Below, in pieces: positions 8,323 to 17,288 of a stretch of 64,000 nt of DNA (positions within the stretch are counted from its first letter, which is position 1; every line of letters begins with the position of its first letter). This DNA comes from Piscibacillus halophilus (GTDB taxonomy: Bacteria; Bacillota; Bacilli; Bacillales; Alkalibacillaceae), in contig NZ_FOES01000002.1 of the NCBI RefSeq assembly GCF_900110685.1, positions 62,001 through 126,000 on the forward strand. Reading direction: 5' to 3'. The position numbers and the translations under genes were made by a program. Under the pieces are notes generated by a model. The model worked only from the letters and a program-made list of their open reading frames with translations, ran no database searches and was not told where the DNA came from.

Positions 8323-9799
8323 ATAAAATGATGGCGATTAATCCACCGTTTCCTTCGTTTATTATTCTTTCTAATGTTTCTTTCAATTTATATCGTGCAT
8401 GTTCAGGCATTAACGTTAATTTAGCATGAATTCCTTCTCTAACGATTGAACTTAGTGAACGGCCGAATATGTCAGATTTCCAAATAGAAAGTGGATCTTC
8501 TTCAAAGTCTTGCATCAAGTACCTAACTAGTTCTTCACTTTGTTTTTCTGTACCGATAATTGGTGCAAATTCGGACTCAACATCTACTTGAATCATATGG
8601 ATGGATGGTGCAACTGCCTTTAACCTAACTCCAAATCTAGAGCCTTGTCGGATGATTTCAGGTTCTTCTAATCGCATGTCTTCTAATGCTGGTGTCGCTA
8701 TTCCGTAACCAGTTTGTTTAACCATTTGTAGTGCATCAGATACTTGATCATATTCACGTTTCGCATCAGCATAATCTTGAAGCAGTTCCAGTAAGTGATC
8801 TTTACCTCTAATTTCAACACCTACGATTTCTTTCAGAACTTGATCGTAAAGATCATCTGATGCATGTAAGTCGATTTCTGCAACACCTTCACCCATTTCC
8901 ATACCCGAAAGGTGTGCATCTGTGATAAATTCATAGTCATAAAAATCGCCCACGACTCGATCAACATCGCGTAAACGTTTTATGTTCTGGACTGTCTCCT
9001 GAATGGCACCTTGGAATTGTTTGCGTAACCAATGATTTTCTTTTAAAGCCATTACCCAGCTCGGGAGATTTACATTTACCTCAAGAACCGGGAACTCATA
9101 TAAAGCTTCTCGTAATACATTGTAGATATCTTCTTCTCTTAAATTCTCAACTGATACTGGTAAAACCGGAATATCATACTCTTCTGCCAACTCATTTCTT
9201 AATTCCATTGTTTCTAATTCATGAGGTCGACTAGAGTTTAATACCATAATGAATGGTTTTCCAACTTCTTTAAGTTCTTCTACAACTTTTCGTTCAGCTT
9301 CAACATAATCTTCTCGTGGGATTTCACCAAATGAACCATCCGTTGTGACGACAATACCTACAGTTGAGTGTTCTTGAATGACTTTTCTAGTTCCAATCTC
9401 AGCTGCATCGTGGAATGGAATAGCTTCTTCATACCAAGGTGTATGAATCATTCTTGGTCCATTCTCATCTTCAAATCCTTTAGCACTTTCGACTGTGTAA
9501 CCCACACAGTCTACCATACGTACTTTAACGTCTAAACCTTCTTCAACAGAAATTTCTACTGCTGAATTTGGAACAAATTTAGGTTCAGTCGTCATAATCG
9601 TACGACCAGCAGCACTTTGTGGTAATTCATCTTTAGCTCTTTCTCGTTCATCTTCACTCGAGATGTTAGGAATTACAACTAAATCCATAAACTTCTTAAT
9701 AAATGTTGACTTACCTGTTCGGACAGCACCTACAACACCAAGGTAGATATCACCGTTCGTCCGTTTCGATATGTCATGAAACACGTTGAATTTTTCCAT
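8321..9799 (-). CDS. spoIVA: Stage IV sporulation protein A (spore coat morphogenetic ATPase)
   Basis: Cytoskeletal ATPase that polymerises on the forespore outer membrane as the basement layer of the coat and is required for cortex formation. Start MEKFNVFHDISK gives 492 aa, the B. subtilis length; the Walker A motif GAVRTGKS is at residues 24-31 and the C-terminus ends in the conserved GGLIAIIL-type tail. A GGAGGGATATA site precedes the ATG. It has a SigE-type promoter upstream and its own terminator. Confidence 0.97.
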   Translation of the reverse strand: MEKFNVFHDISKRTNGDIYLGVVGAVRTGKSTFIKKFMDLVVIPNISSEDERERAKDELPQSAAGRTIMTTEPKFVPNSAVEISVEEGLDVKVRMVDCVGYTVESAKGFEDENGPRMIHTPWYEEAIPFHDAAEIGTRKVIQEHSTVGIVVTTDGSFGEIPREDYVEAERKVVEELKEVGKPFIMVLNSSRPHELETMELRNELAEEYDIPVLPVSVENLREEDIYNVLREALYEFPVLEVNVNLPSWVMALKENHWLRKQFQGAIQETVQNIKRLRDVDRVVGDFYDYEFITDAHLSGMEMGEGVAEIDLHASDDLYDQVLKEIVGVEIRGKDHLLELLQDYADAKREYDQVSDALQMVKQTGYGIATPALEDMRLEEPEIIRQGSRFGVRLKAVAPSIHMIQVDVESEFAPIIGTEKQSEELVRYLMQDFEEDPLSIWKSDIFGRSLSSIVREGIHAKLTLMPEHARYKLKETLERIINEGNGGLIAIIL

Positions 9800-9852
9800 T
9801 ATATCCCTCCGACCCTGTACAATATCGTACACCTATTATTCGATGCAATATT

Positions 9853-9882
9853 AATTTATGATGTTGTCCTATTCAAATATGA
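9853..9882 (-). promoter_or_regulatory. SigE-type promoter of spoIVA
   Basis: On the minus strand TCATATT (9876-9882) matches the SigE -35 pattern KMATATT at every position; a 15-nt spacer leads to CATAAATT (9853-9860), 6 of 8 against CATACAMT. The start codon is about 54 nt downstream. Mother-cell transcription of spoIVA by SigE is established in B. subtilis. Confidence 0.65.
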
Positions 9883-9889
9883 CTTAATT

Positions 9890-9934
9890 ACAAAAAAAAT
9901 AGAGATTCTTATAAAAATAAATAGAATCTCTATT
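9890..9934 (-). terminator. Terminator after the yphF-like gene
   Basis: Stem AATAGAGATTCT (9898-9909) with AGAATCTCTATT (9923-9934), then on the minus strand a run of eight T residues. It lies 8 nt from the stop codon. Confidence 0.92.
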
Positions 9935-9941
9935 ACTAAAC

Positions 9942-10673
9942 TTATTCATTTGTTTCGGTTTCATGCTCTTTAAAGATAATCTCTCCATCTTCTAACACCA
10001 TTGGAGGAGAATAGGATGGTACCATAGGATACTCCTCAACTAACAAGTCACGCAAATCCCCATCATATTCACTTATTCCCTGCTCTTCTAATAATTTATA
10101 GACATCCGGGCGATAATCTACTAATGGTTGTCCATCTACATTGATAATGACATCCAACTCATCTCTAGTATAAGGACTTTTCACCTTTAATGGCTCTTTT
10201 TCTTCTAGGGAATCATGGTCAAGTTCAAAATAATTTTTAAAGATCATATCTCCATAAGGAGGGTATAAATTCTTATTACGATATAAGTTAATGTCATAAT
10301 TAATTGAACGTAACTGTTGATTCACTCGAACATCTGAGACCTTCACTGCAGCCTCACCTTCAGGGTCTACAATAACATAAGAATAGGCTCCACCTCGTTC
10401 ATAAGAATTCGCGGGTGGCTGTCCCATAATATTAGCTTCTTTTAACGTATTAAAATCAATTGGGTATTTAATATAAACCGGGGTATCTTGGTCCCGATTT
10501 TTAATAGGTAATAAACCGTTGTTCTGTTCTTTATATTGGTGGACAGCTTGCTGTACTTCCTCTAATTGCTCATCATTTGTCGGTTGATGATCGACCTTTT
10601 GATCATCAGGGTATAGACATGCAGTTAACATCAGCGTTAAGAATAAAATTCCTATTACCTTTAATTTCATCAT
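9942..10673 (-). CDS. yphF: YphF-like lipoprotein of unknown function
   Basis: A type II signal peptide is visible: MMKLKVIGILFLTLMLTAC, with lipobox LTAC, so the mature protein should be lipid-anchored on the outer face of the membrane. The remaining roughly 220 residues are acidic and hydrophilic without a motif I can name. The start is one of two adjacent ATG codons 4 or 7 nt after AGGTGGG; I use the first. Position next to a DUF2768 gene and between spoIVA and gpsA matches B. subtilis yphF, a sporulation-linked DUF3939-type protein. Function is unknown. Confidence 0.7.
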   Translation of the reverse strand: MMKLKVIGILFLTLMLTACLYPDDQKVDHQPTNDEQLEEVQQAVHQYKEQNNGLLPIKNRDQDTPVYIKYPIDFNTLKEANIMGQPPANSYERGGAYSYVIVDPEGEAAVKVSDVRVNQQLRSINYDINLYRNKNLYPPYGDMIFKNYFELDHDSLEEKEPLKVKSPYTRDELDVIINVDGQPLVDYRPDVYKLLEEQGISEYDGDLRDLLVEEYPMVPSYSPPMVLEDGEIIFKEHETETNE

Positions 10674-10682
10674 ATATCCCAC

Positions 10683-10880
10683 CTAATCTGTCGGCCCACT
10701 AAATACAATAATAAATATAATAATTCCACCTATAATCAACAGTAGGTAAGCTAAAATACTTACAACAATTCTAAAAAACCCTTTTAATTTATGTCTAGCA
10801 AATAAAATGAGTACAGCAGACAACACAAGTGCACCCATACCACCAAATGATATGTACATTCTAAGCATTCCTTCTGACAT
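10683..10880 (-). CDS. yphE: Small two-TM membrane protein, YphE-like (DUF2768)
   Basis: The 65-aa protein begins MSEGMLRMYISFGGMG and contains two hydrophobic segments (about residues 7-25 and 36-60) joined by the basic loop ARHKLKG. The ATG at 10878-10880 is preceded by AAAAGGG; the TTG three codons earlier is too close to it. It lies 9 nt upstream of the yphF-like lipoprotein start, so the two are probably co-expressed. The order resembles the B. subtilis yphE-yphF pair. Function unknown. Confidence 0.7.
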   Translation of the reverse strand: MSEGMLRMYISFGGMGALVLSAVLILFARHKLKGFFRIVVSILAYLLLIIGGIIIFIIVFSGPTD

Positions 10881-11002
10881 ATCTATCAAGCCCTTTCTCT
10901 TTTCTCTAGGTCGTATTATAGCATATCTATTAGAGTTATATTGAATAAAAAGTTGTAGATAATGTTAAATATCTAAAATATACTCTAAGCCCCCCTATTT
11001 CA

Positions 11003-11037
11003 AATAAAAAAGAGGTGCTGGGGCTCTGCACCTCTTT
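11003..11037 (-). terminator. Rho-independent terminator downstream of spoVIF
   Basis: Stem AAGAGGTGC/GCACCTCTT, closed by a 9-nt loop, is followed on the minus strand by TTTTTTATTT. It lies about 100 nt beyond the spoVIF stop and may end the gpsA-side transcripts too. A smaller dyad GATTCG/CGAATC (11095-11116) lies between. Confidence 0.88.
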
Positions 11038-11136
11038 ATCATTGACTAAATCCTCATATAAGTAGCTCATATTGACTGTTGCATATTATAGTATGATTCG
11101 TAGATTGTTGCGAATCTTCGCTTGCCCATACTTACC

Positions 11137-11400
11137 CTAATTTTTGAAAAATTGTTGTAGCGTTTGTTGATCTAATTGATCGCCTTTTTCCGTTATCATT
11201 TTAACAATGCGATCTTCTTTTTGCTGACTCAATGGTTTATTAGCCATTGCAGCCAAATGTCTAACTAAATCTCTGACGGTTTTTTCATCAGAAAAGTTAG
11301 CATTTTGCATTGCTTTAGCCACATTCATTACCTCATTAGGGTTAATATTTGCTTTCTTTTTTAAATGATTAAAAATATTTTGTTGGAAATCTTGAGACAT
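11137..11400 (-). CDS. spoVIF: Stage VI sporulation protein F
   Basis: Small (87 aa) helical, hydrophilic protein that matches the SpoVIF/YjcC family in length and in the conserved blocks NPNEVMNVAKAMQNANF and DEKTVRDLVRHLAAMAN. In B. subtilis SpoVIF is made in the mother cell under SigK and is needed for proper coat assembly and spore resistance. The start follows GGAGG. A SigK-like promoter lies 32-58 nt upstream. In B. subtilis the gene maps elsewhere (yjcC); here it lies beside gpsA. Confidence 0.88.
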   Translation of the reverse strand: MSQDFQQNIFNHLKKKANINPNEVMNVAKAMQNANFSDEKTVRDLVRHLAAMANKPLSQQKEDRIVKMITEKGDQLDQQTLQQFFKN

Positions 11401-11431
11401 AATTGGCTCCTCCCTGAGTTTGCATTCGTAA

Positions 11432-11458
11432 TACTATATGCAAGAGAGGGAGGGCTGT
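11432..11458 (-). promoter_or_regulatory. SigK-type promoter of spoVIF
   Basis: On the minus strand CATATAGTA (11432-11440) fits the SigK -10 pattern CATANNNTA exactly, and an AC dinucleotide (11457-11458) lies 16 nt upstream where the SigK -35 AC is expected. Transcription would start about 25 nt before the ATG. The match agrees with the known SigK control of spoVIF in B. subtilis. Confidence 0.6.
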
Positions 11459-11480
11459 TGTGTGTGTATATCGTCTAAAT

Positions 11481-12503
11481 TTATAAAAAAGATGATAAAT
11501 CTTCTAATTCTTTAGTTTTCCCTCGGTTCATTAAGTCATCCACCACATGTTTTGGATCTTTTTCATCGAAGAGTAGTTCATATAATCCTTCTGTAATTGG
11601 CATTGGTATATTTAGCTTCTGGGATAGTTGATAAGCTGCTTTAGTTGTTCGGACGCCTTCCACAACCATTCCCATTTGATCAAGTACATCTTGTAATACA
11701 TATCCTCTTCCTAACATATTCCCAGCACGCCAGTTTCGACTATGTTGGCTCGTGCAAGTGACGATTAAATCACCTACACCTGTTAAGCCAGCAAAAGTTA
11801 GCGGATTCGCATTAAGCTGAGTACCTAGTCTTGCTATTTCAGCAAGTCCTCGTGTTATTAAGGCAGCCTTCGCATTATCGCCATACCCTAAACCGTCAGA
11901 TATTCCAGCTCCTAACGCAATAATGTTTTTCAAAGCTCCGCCGATTTCAACCCCAACAACATCCTCATTAGTGTAAACTCTAAAATGTTCATTCATAAAT
12001 AAATCTTGAGCAATTTCCGCAGACTTTAGATGATAAGAAGAGACAGTGACAGTTGTTGGTTGTTTTAAAGCGACTTCTTCAGCATGACTCGGGCCAGATA
12101 ATACCACAAGCTGATCATGAACACCTTCCCCCAGCTCATCTTCAATCATTTCAGAAATTCTTTTGTGGGTTTCTGGTTCTATACCTTTTGAAGCATGAAT
12201 TAGCGTTTGATTTGTATTTATAAAAGGACGTAATTTTCTACACACTTCACGAATCGCCTTTGTCGGTACAACCAATAAAATTGCTTTGGCATTCTCCACT
12301 GCTTCTTGTATATCAGCATTTGCAACTAAATTAGACGGTAATTTAACATCAGGTAAATATTTTGAGTTGGTGTGATGATGATTGATTTCATTTACTTGAT
12401 CTTCTCTATGCGACCATACATTTACATTATGTTGATTATTAGCAAGAACCATAGCAAGGGCAGTACCCCAACTCCCGGCACCAATGACTGCGACTTGTTC
12501 CAT
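11481..12503 (-). CDS. gpsA: Glycerol-3-phosphate dehydrogenase [NAD(P)+]
   Basis: Reduces dihydroxyacetone phosphate to sn-glycerol-3-phosphate for phospholipid synthesis. The dinucleotide-binding motif GAGSWGTALA is at residues 7-16 and the catalytic lysine region GGALKNIIALGAG is intact; 340 aa is typical. GAGGTGA lies just before two adjacent ATG codons; the second (12501-12503) has the better spacing. It follows der by 16 nt, so the two share a transcript, as in B. subtilis. Confidence 0.96.
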   Translation of the reverse strand: MEQVAVIGAGSWGTALAMVLANNQHNVNVWSHREDQVNEINHHHTNSKYLPDVKLPSNLVANADIQEAVENAKAILLVVPTKAIREVCRKLRPFINTNQTLIHASKGIEPETHKRISEMIEDELGEGVHDQLVVLSGPSHAEEVALKQPTTVTVSSYHLKSAEIAQDLFMNEHFRVYTNEDVVGVEIGGALKNIIALGAGISDGLGYGDNAKAALITRGLAEIARLGTQLNANPLTFAGLTGVGDLIVTCTSQHSRNWRAGNMLGRGYVLQDVLDQMGMVVEGVRTTKAAYQLSQKLNIPMPITEGLYELLFDEKDPKHVVDDLMNRGKTKELEDLSSFL

Positions 12504-12519
12504 CATTTCACCTCAACAA

Positions 12520-13830
12520 TTATTTTCTTTGTCTAGCATAAATTTTGATCGGGGTTCCGACAAACCCAAATGCTTCTCTAATACGGTTTTCTAAAAAGCG
12601 TTCATACGTAAAGTGCATGAGTTCTGGATCGTTTACAAACACAACAAAAGTTGGTGGTTTTGTAGCCACTTGTGTCGTGTAAAGAATTTTTAATTTTTGT
12701 CCCTTAATAGAAGGGGTAGGATTCATAGCAAGAGCGTCTTCTATAACTTCATTCAATACGTTTGTTTTTACACGTTTAGCATGGTTTTCACTTACTTCAA
12801 CAACCATAGGTAAAAGCGTGTGGATTCGCTTTGTCGTTAAGGCTGATAAAAATACAATCGGTGCATAGGACAAAAATTGAAATTGTTGACGAATATCATC
12901 TTCGAATTTCTTCATCGTATCTTGTTCTTTATCAACCGCATCCCACTTATTTACGACAATAACAATTCCTTTTCCTGCTTCATGAGCATAGCCAGCAATT
13001 CTCTTATCTTGTTCAAGAATTCCCGTATCAGCGTCAATGACAACTAAAACGACATCACTACGTTCAATTGCCTTTAATGCTCTTAAAACGCTATATTTCT
13101 CAGTTGATTCATATACTTTTCCTCGTTTACGCATCCCAGCTGTATCAATAATTTTAAAATCTCTTCCATCTTTTGAGAACCCCGTGTCTATTGCATCTTT
13201 TGTCGTACCAGCAATGTTACTCACAATAACCCGTTCTTCACCTAATAATGCATTGACGAGTGAAGACTTACCAACATTTGGTCGCCCTATTAAAGAGAAA
13301 TTAATCCGATCGTCGTCTTCTTCAACTTCCTCACGGTCTGGAAAGTGTTTAATGACTTCATCTAATAAATCTCCCAAACCTAAGCCATGTGTTCCTGAAA
13401 TAGGGAAAGGTTGTCCAAATCCTAAAGCATAAAATTCATATAACAGATCTTGCATTTCAAAATTATCAATTTTATTAACCCCTAGAACGACTGGTTTATT
13501 GGATTTATATAATATTTTAGCTACTTCTTCGTCAGCGGCCGTGATCCCTTCGCGTCCATTAACTAAAAAGATAATCACATCTGCCTCTTCAATCGCAATC
13601 TGAGCTTGTTCTCGAACTTGAACAATAAGCGGTTCATCACTAATGTCAATTCCACCTGTATCAATCACATTAAACGTAGAATGTAACCACTCTGCCTCTG
13701 AGTATATACGATCTCTAGTAACACCTGGTATATCTTCAACAATTGAGATTCGTTCTCCAACTAACCGATTAAATATAGTTGATTTTCCAACATTAGGTCT
13801 CCCTACAATGGCTACAACTGATTTCTTCAT
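12520..13830 (-). CDS. der: Ribosome biogenesis GTPase Der (EngA)
   Basis: Essential tandem GTPase acting in 50S subunit maturation. Two G domains are seen: GRPNVGKST at residues 10-18 and GRPNVGKSS near 185, each with DTGG or DTAG and NKxD motifs (NKID, NKWD), followed by a KH-like C-terminal domain. At 436 aa it equals the B. subtilis protein. The start follows AGGATG. Confidence 0.97.
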   Translation of the reverse strand: MKKSVVAIVGRPNVGKSTIFNRLVGERISIVEDIPGVTRDRIYSEAEWLHSTFNVIDTGGIDISDEPLIVQVREQAQIAIEEADVIIFLVNGREGITAADEEVAKILYKSNKPVVLGVNKIDNFEMQDLLYEFYALGFGQPFPISGTHGLGLGDLLDEVIKHFPDREEVEEDDDRINFSLIGRPNVGKSSLVNALLGEERVIVSNIAGTTKDAIDTGFSKDGRDFKIIDTAGMRKRGKVYESTEKYSVLRALKAIERSDVVLVVIDADTGILEQDKRIAGYAHEAGKGIVIVVNKWDAVDKEQDTMKKFEDDIRQQFQFLSYAPIVFLSALTTKRIHTLLPMVVEVSENHAKRVKTNVLNEVIEDALAMNPTPSIKGQKLKILYTTQVATKPPTFVVFVNDPELMHFTYERFLENRIREAFGFVGTPIKIYARQRK

Positions 13831-13877
13831 TTATCTTCATCCTTTATGTAAACTGCTCTTCTTCAATAATACCAAAT

Positions 13878-13904
13878 AAAAAAGTGGCATTGCGCCACTT
13901 TTTT
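13878..13904. terminator. Terminator between rpsA and der
   Basis: Nearly perfect hairpin AAAAAAGTGGC/GCCACTTTTTT with a tiny loop. T-runs occur on both sides, so it could act in either direction; for the minus-strand genes it ends rpsA transcription, about 134 nt after the rpsA stop. No YpzI-like small gene is found in the interval to 14037. Confidence 0.88.
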
Positions 13905-14037
13905 AAGAACGGAACTGAGCGGCTCAACTTTCATACTTAGGTAAACATTTTGATTTAAGCTGTTCCGTATACCAGATTAAGTTTAGCTTAATTAACTAAA
14001 AGTAGGTGCTTGATTCCGCTTGGCAAAATGAATTAGG

Positions 14038-15177
14038 TTATTTTTTTAAATCTTTTAAGCGGTCACCGATTAAGTCACCTAATTGAAACCCTTGATCTTC
14101 ATCATCTTTTTGATATTTTTTAAGCTCAACATTATCTTGTTCCTCTTGAGCTTCCTTTATGCTTAAAGAGACCCTTTTATTTTCTTCACTAATATCTAAG
14201 ACTTTTACTTTGATTCTCTGTCCTTCTTTTAATACCTCAGATGGATTTCCAATGTGCTCTTTTGAAATTTGTGAAATGTGCACAAGGCCTTCGACACCTG
14301 GTTTAATTTCAACAAAAACACCGAAGTTAACTAAACGTTTTACTTCACCTTCGATAACATCACCCGCTTTTATCTCATTTTCAATACCATCCCAAGGTCC
14401 AGGTAAAGTATCTTTAAGTGAAAGAGCTATGCGTTCATTGTCGAGATCTACAGATAAAACTTTAACTTTAACCTTTTCGCCTTCTTTAACAATATCTTCA
14501 GCCTTTTCAACATGATCATGAGAAAGTTGTGAAATATGAATTAAGCCATCTACTCCACCTAGGTCAACAAAAGCTCCAAAGTTAGTTAAACGCTGTACCA
14601 CACCTTCAACGATTTTACCTGCTTCTAGCTGACTTAAAGTTGCTTTTTTCTTTTCTTTTTGTTCTTCCTCAACGACCGCACGATGAGATAAAATCACTCG
14701 ATGTTTAGATTCATCCATCTCAATTACTTTTACTTGTAGTGTTTGTCCTTTATAAGGTTCAAAGTCCTCTACATAGTAAGCTTCAACTTGTGAAGCAGGC
14801 ATGAAAGCTCTTAAGCCCGCATCCATAACTAAACCACCATTAACGACATCAATTACAGTAGCTTCAAATATTTTACCTGAATCATAATATTCTTTTAAGT
14901 TTTCCCAAGCCTGTTTTTGACTTAATTGCTTACGAGAAAGAATAATGGCTTCGTCTTCAAGCTTAGTTACTAATAGTTGTACTTCTTCTCCTTCAGATAA
15001 TACTTCATTTGTATGCTCCACATGTAAATGGGACAATTCTGAAATTGGAATAATTCCATCATATTTTGCACCAAGATCAACAATTACTTGTTTATCTTCT
15101 AATTTGATTACTTTACCTGTTACTTCACTTCCTACTTCTAAAGTTTGTTCCATTTGGTTTTCGTGGTTTTCGCTCAT
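14038..15177 (-). CDS. rpsA: 30S ribosomal protein S1 homologue (four S1 domains)
   Basis: RNA-binding protein with four tandem S1/OB folds, at about residues 14-85, 100-170, 185-255 and 270-340, each ending in a LSxK/R-type strand. At 379 aa it resembles B. subtilis YpfD and not the six-domain E. coli S1, so a role in translation initiation is possible but less certain. The start has a TAAGGAGG site. The neighbours plsC and cmk upstream match B. subtilis. Confidence 0.93.
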   Translation of the reverse strand: MSENHENQMEQTLEVGSEVTGKVIKLEDKQVIVDLGAKYDGIIPISELSHLHVEHTNEVLSEGEEVQLLVTKLEDEAIILSRKQLSQKQAWENLKEYYDSGKIFEATVIDVVNGGLVMDAGLRAFMPASQVEAYYVEDFEPYKGQTLQVKVIEMDESKHRVILSHRAVVEEEQKEKKKATLSQLEAGKIVEGVVQRLTNFGAFVDLGGVDGLIHISQLSHDHVEKAEDIVKEGEKVKVKVLSVDLDNERIALSLKDTLPGPWDGIENEIKAGDVIEGEVKRLVNFGVFVEIKPGVEGLVHISQISKEHIGNPSEVLKEGQRIKVKVLDISEENKRVSLSIKEAQEEQDNVELKKYQKDDEDQGFQLGDLIGDRLKDLKK

Positions 15178-15262
15178 ATCTCTTCCTCCTTAAGCTTTCA
15201 AAACTACAATCAATGCTAATGCTAACTTAATATCATTGTTAATATTTTCATCTTAACATGAA

Positions 15263-15841
15263 TTAACGATTTTCATCTAATAGACGCTTTATATGGTCCA
15301 TAATTTCATCCGTCACTTCTTGTGCACTTGGTTTCTCTTTTTTTAATGAATCAAATTGTATTGGTGGTCCATAAACTACCTTTAATTTAGAAAACTTTTC
15401 ATATGTCCCAATTATAGCACAAGGAATAACGGTTGCATTAGATCGCATCGCAAAAAATCCTGCTCCCGCTAATCCTTTTTTAACTTCGCCATTTTTACTC
15501 CGAGTTCCTTCGGGAAATAGTCCTAGTGTATGACCTTCCTCTAGTCGTTTCAAACCATTCCTTAACGCATTACGATCTCTCATCCCCCGCTTAACAGGAA
15601 AAGCATTTAAATGCGATAATAAAGTTTTTAACCAACCTTTTTCAAAAAGCTCTTCTTTAGCCATAAAATGAATATCTCTCGGACTAGTGATTCCTACTAA
15701 TGGCGGATCGAAATTCGATATATGATTAGAACATATAATAACGGGACCTTTTTTTGGGACGTTCTCCTTACCTTCTACTTTAATTCTAAATAGAATATGA
15801 AAAATAAGACTTACTACATTTTTTGCAAATTTATAAATCAT
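15263..15841 (-). CDS. plsC: 1-acyl-sn-glycerol-3-phosphate acyltransferase
   Basis: Makes phosphatidic acid from lysophosphatidic acid at the inner face of the membrane. The acyltransferase motifs NHxSxxD (NHISNFD, residues 39-45) and FPEGTRS (109-115) are present, with an N-terminal hydrophobic segment (8-20). At 192 aa it has the usual size. It follows cmk by 12 nt and lies upstream of rpsA, as in related genomes. Confidence 0.92.
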   Translation of the reverse strand: MIYKFAKNVVSLIFHILFRIKVEGKENVPKKGPVIICSNHISNFDPPLVGITSPRDIHFMAKEELFEKGWLKTLLSHLNAFPVKRGMRDRNALRNGLKRLEEGHTLGLFPEGTRSKNGEVKKGLAGAGFFAMRSNATVIPCAIIGTYEKFSKLKVVYGPPIQFDSLKKEKPSAQEVTDEIMDHIKRLLDENR

Positions 15842-15853
15842 TGTTTTACCCCT

Positions 15854-16513
15854 TTAATTTTTTGATTGTACAAGTGAAAGAATAGAATTAGCGACTTCTT
15901 CGATACTTTTACTCGTTGTATCAATTTCAACGGCATCTTCTGCTTTGATTAAAGGAGCTACATCCCTTTCAGAGTCTATTTTATCTCGCCTTCTAATTTC
16001 TTCTTTTAATTGTTCAAGATCTGATTCGAAACCTTTATCAAGGTTTTCTCTATGTCTTCTTTCTGCTCTTTCTCCTACAGATGCTACTAAGAAGACTTTA
16101 ATTTCTGCATTAGGCAGGACAAAAGTACCAATGTCTCTACCATCCATAACCACATTTCCTTCTTTAGCTAAATCACGCTGCATTTCTACCAACTTTTCAC
16201 GTACTTTTGCGTGTTGAGCCACATAAGACACGTTATTAGTAACTTCGTGATTTCTGATTTCTTTTGTAACATTTTGTTCATTCACAAGTACTTCTTGTCC
16301 ACTATATGTATTTTCAAACGAAATGTTTATCTGATCAGCTAATGCTCCTAAAGAGTTTTCATCGTGAACATCCGTATTAGTTTCAAGAGCCTTCCAAGTT
16401 AACGCACGATACATGGCTCCTGTATCGATGTATACATAATTAAGCTTTTTTGCGATCATTTTAGCAACAGTACTTTTCCCGGCTGCTGCAGGTCCGTCAA
16501 TTGCAATTCTCAT
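15854..16513 (-). CDS. cmk: Cytidylate kinase
   Basis: Phosphorylates CMP and dCMP with ATP. The P-loop GPAAAGKS is at residues 7-14, followed by the [12 protein letters not shown]-binding motif and DGRDIGTFV; 219 aa is typical of bacterial Cmk. The start lies after an AGGAGTAA site. Co-transcribed with plsC. Confidence 0.96.
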   Translation of the reverse strand: MRIAIDGPAAAGKSTVAKMIAKKLNYVYIDTGAMYRALTWKALETNTDVHDENSLGALADQINISFENTYSGQEVLVNEQNVTKEIRNHEVTNNVSYVAQHAKVREKLVEMQRDLAKEGNVVMDGRDIGTFVLPNAEIKVFLVASVGERAERRHRENLDKGFESDLEQLKEEIRRRDKIDSERDVAPLIKAEDAVEIDTTSKSIEEVANSILSLVQSKN

Positions 16514-16540
16514 GTCTTACTCCTCCGTTGCTTAAGTTCG

Positions 16541-17200
16541 TTATTTTATTTTTCTACGTTCTTCTAACTGTTTTTCAAAGCAATACTTTATAATTTTATC
16601 ACGTTGTTTATCATTCATATTAATAAATTGATATGTAATTTTAGCAGGATTCTGATCCCACCCGTCTATAAAACGGATTAATTCAGCCTTGGCCATAAAG
16701 TAACTATAATGGTTAGAAGCAAATGGAAGAACGACTGTAATGTCCATAACATCACCTGGCTTGTAACCTCTAGCTGTTCCGTCATCCACAACCGCGAGGC
16801 CTCCACCACTTATATCAACCGTTCTCGTAATTAAAGGTTGTTGATCTGATTGTGGATGGATCGCTACATCTAATGAAACGTCCACTCTAACATATTCTCT
16901 ACGTTGTATTTTTTGAATTTCGTTTTTTAGCGGTATTAAAATCAGTAACACTGGAATTTTTAACTTTTTTCTTCCTTTAACCTCTGAAGAAAATTGATAA
17001 ACATTGCCGTCTTCTCCAACAAAAGAAATGGTGAATTCTGATCCATCTAGTAATAAAGACGTCCGACCAGTTGATTCATCGATTGGATAATCAATACAAA
17101 GATAATTTTGAGTAATGTCTACTATACGGCACTGAAAACGACTTTCTACTTCACCATTTTTAAAGGTTTCAATTGTCAACTTCATTCCAATTTTAAACAT
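16541..17200 (-). CDS. ypfA: PilZ-domain c-di-GMP receptor (flagellar brake YpfA/YcgR type)
   Basis: N-terminal YcgR-like beta domain (residues 1-95) followed by a PilZ domain. Both c-di-GMP-binding signatures are intact: RREYVR (RxxxR) at residues 100-105 and DISGGG (D/NxSxxG) at 129-134. In B. subtilis YpfA (DgrA/MotI) binds c-di-GMP and slows the flagellar motor. It is 219 aa with a strong upstream AGGGGA. The gene lies between ypeB and cmk as in B. subtilis. Confidence 0.93.
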   Translation of the reverse strand: MFKIGMKLTIETFKNGEVESRFQCRIVDITQNYLCIDYPIDESTGRTSLLLDGSEFTISFVGEDGNVYQFSSEVKGRKKLKIPVLLILIPLKNEIQKIQRREYVRVDVSLDVAIHPQSDQQPLITRTVDISGGGLAVVDDGTARGYKPGDVMDITVVLPFASNHYSYFMAKAELIRFIDGWDQNPAKITYQFINMNDKQRDKIIKYCFEKQLEERRKIK

Positions 17201-17234
17201 GATTAGTCCCCTCCGTTTTCAGCTACTCTTATTA

Positions 17235-17280
17235 TGTCAAAAAAAATGAAAAAGGAAAAGACTTAAATTGTCCTTTCCCT
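17235..17280 (-). terminator. Terminator after ypeB
   Basis: Imperfect stem GGAAAGGAC/GTCTTTTCC (minus strand, one G-T pair) followed by TTTTTC and a second T-run. It ends the sleB-ypeB operon ahead of ypfA. Confidence 0.75.
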
Positions 17281-17288
17281 TCTCATCG

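Noticed and set aside
13037-13432. 131-codon plus-strand frame over der
   Set aside because: Mirror of conserved Der codons; Ser/Pro-rich composition is typical of an antisense shadow.
14159-14515. 118-codon plus-strand frame over rpsA
   Set aside because: Antisense shadow of S1 repeats; no start signal.
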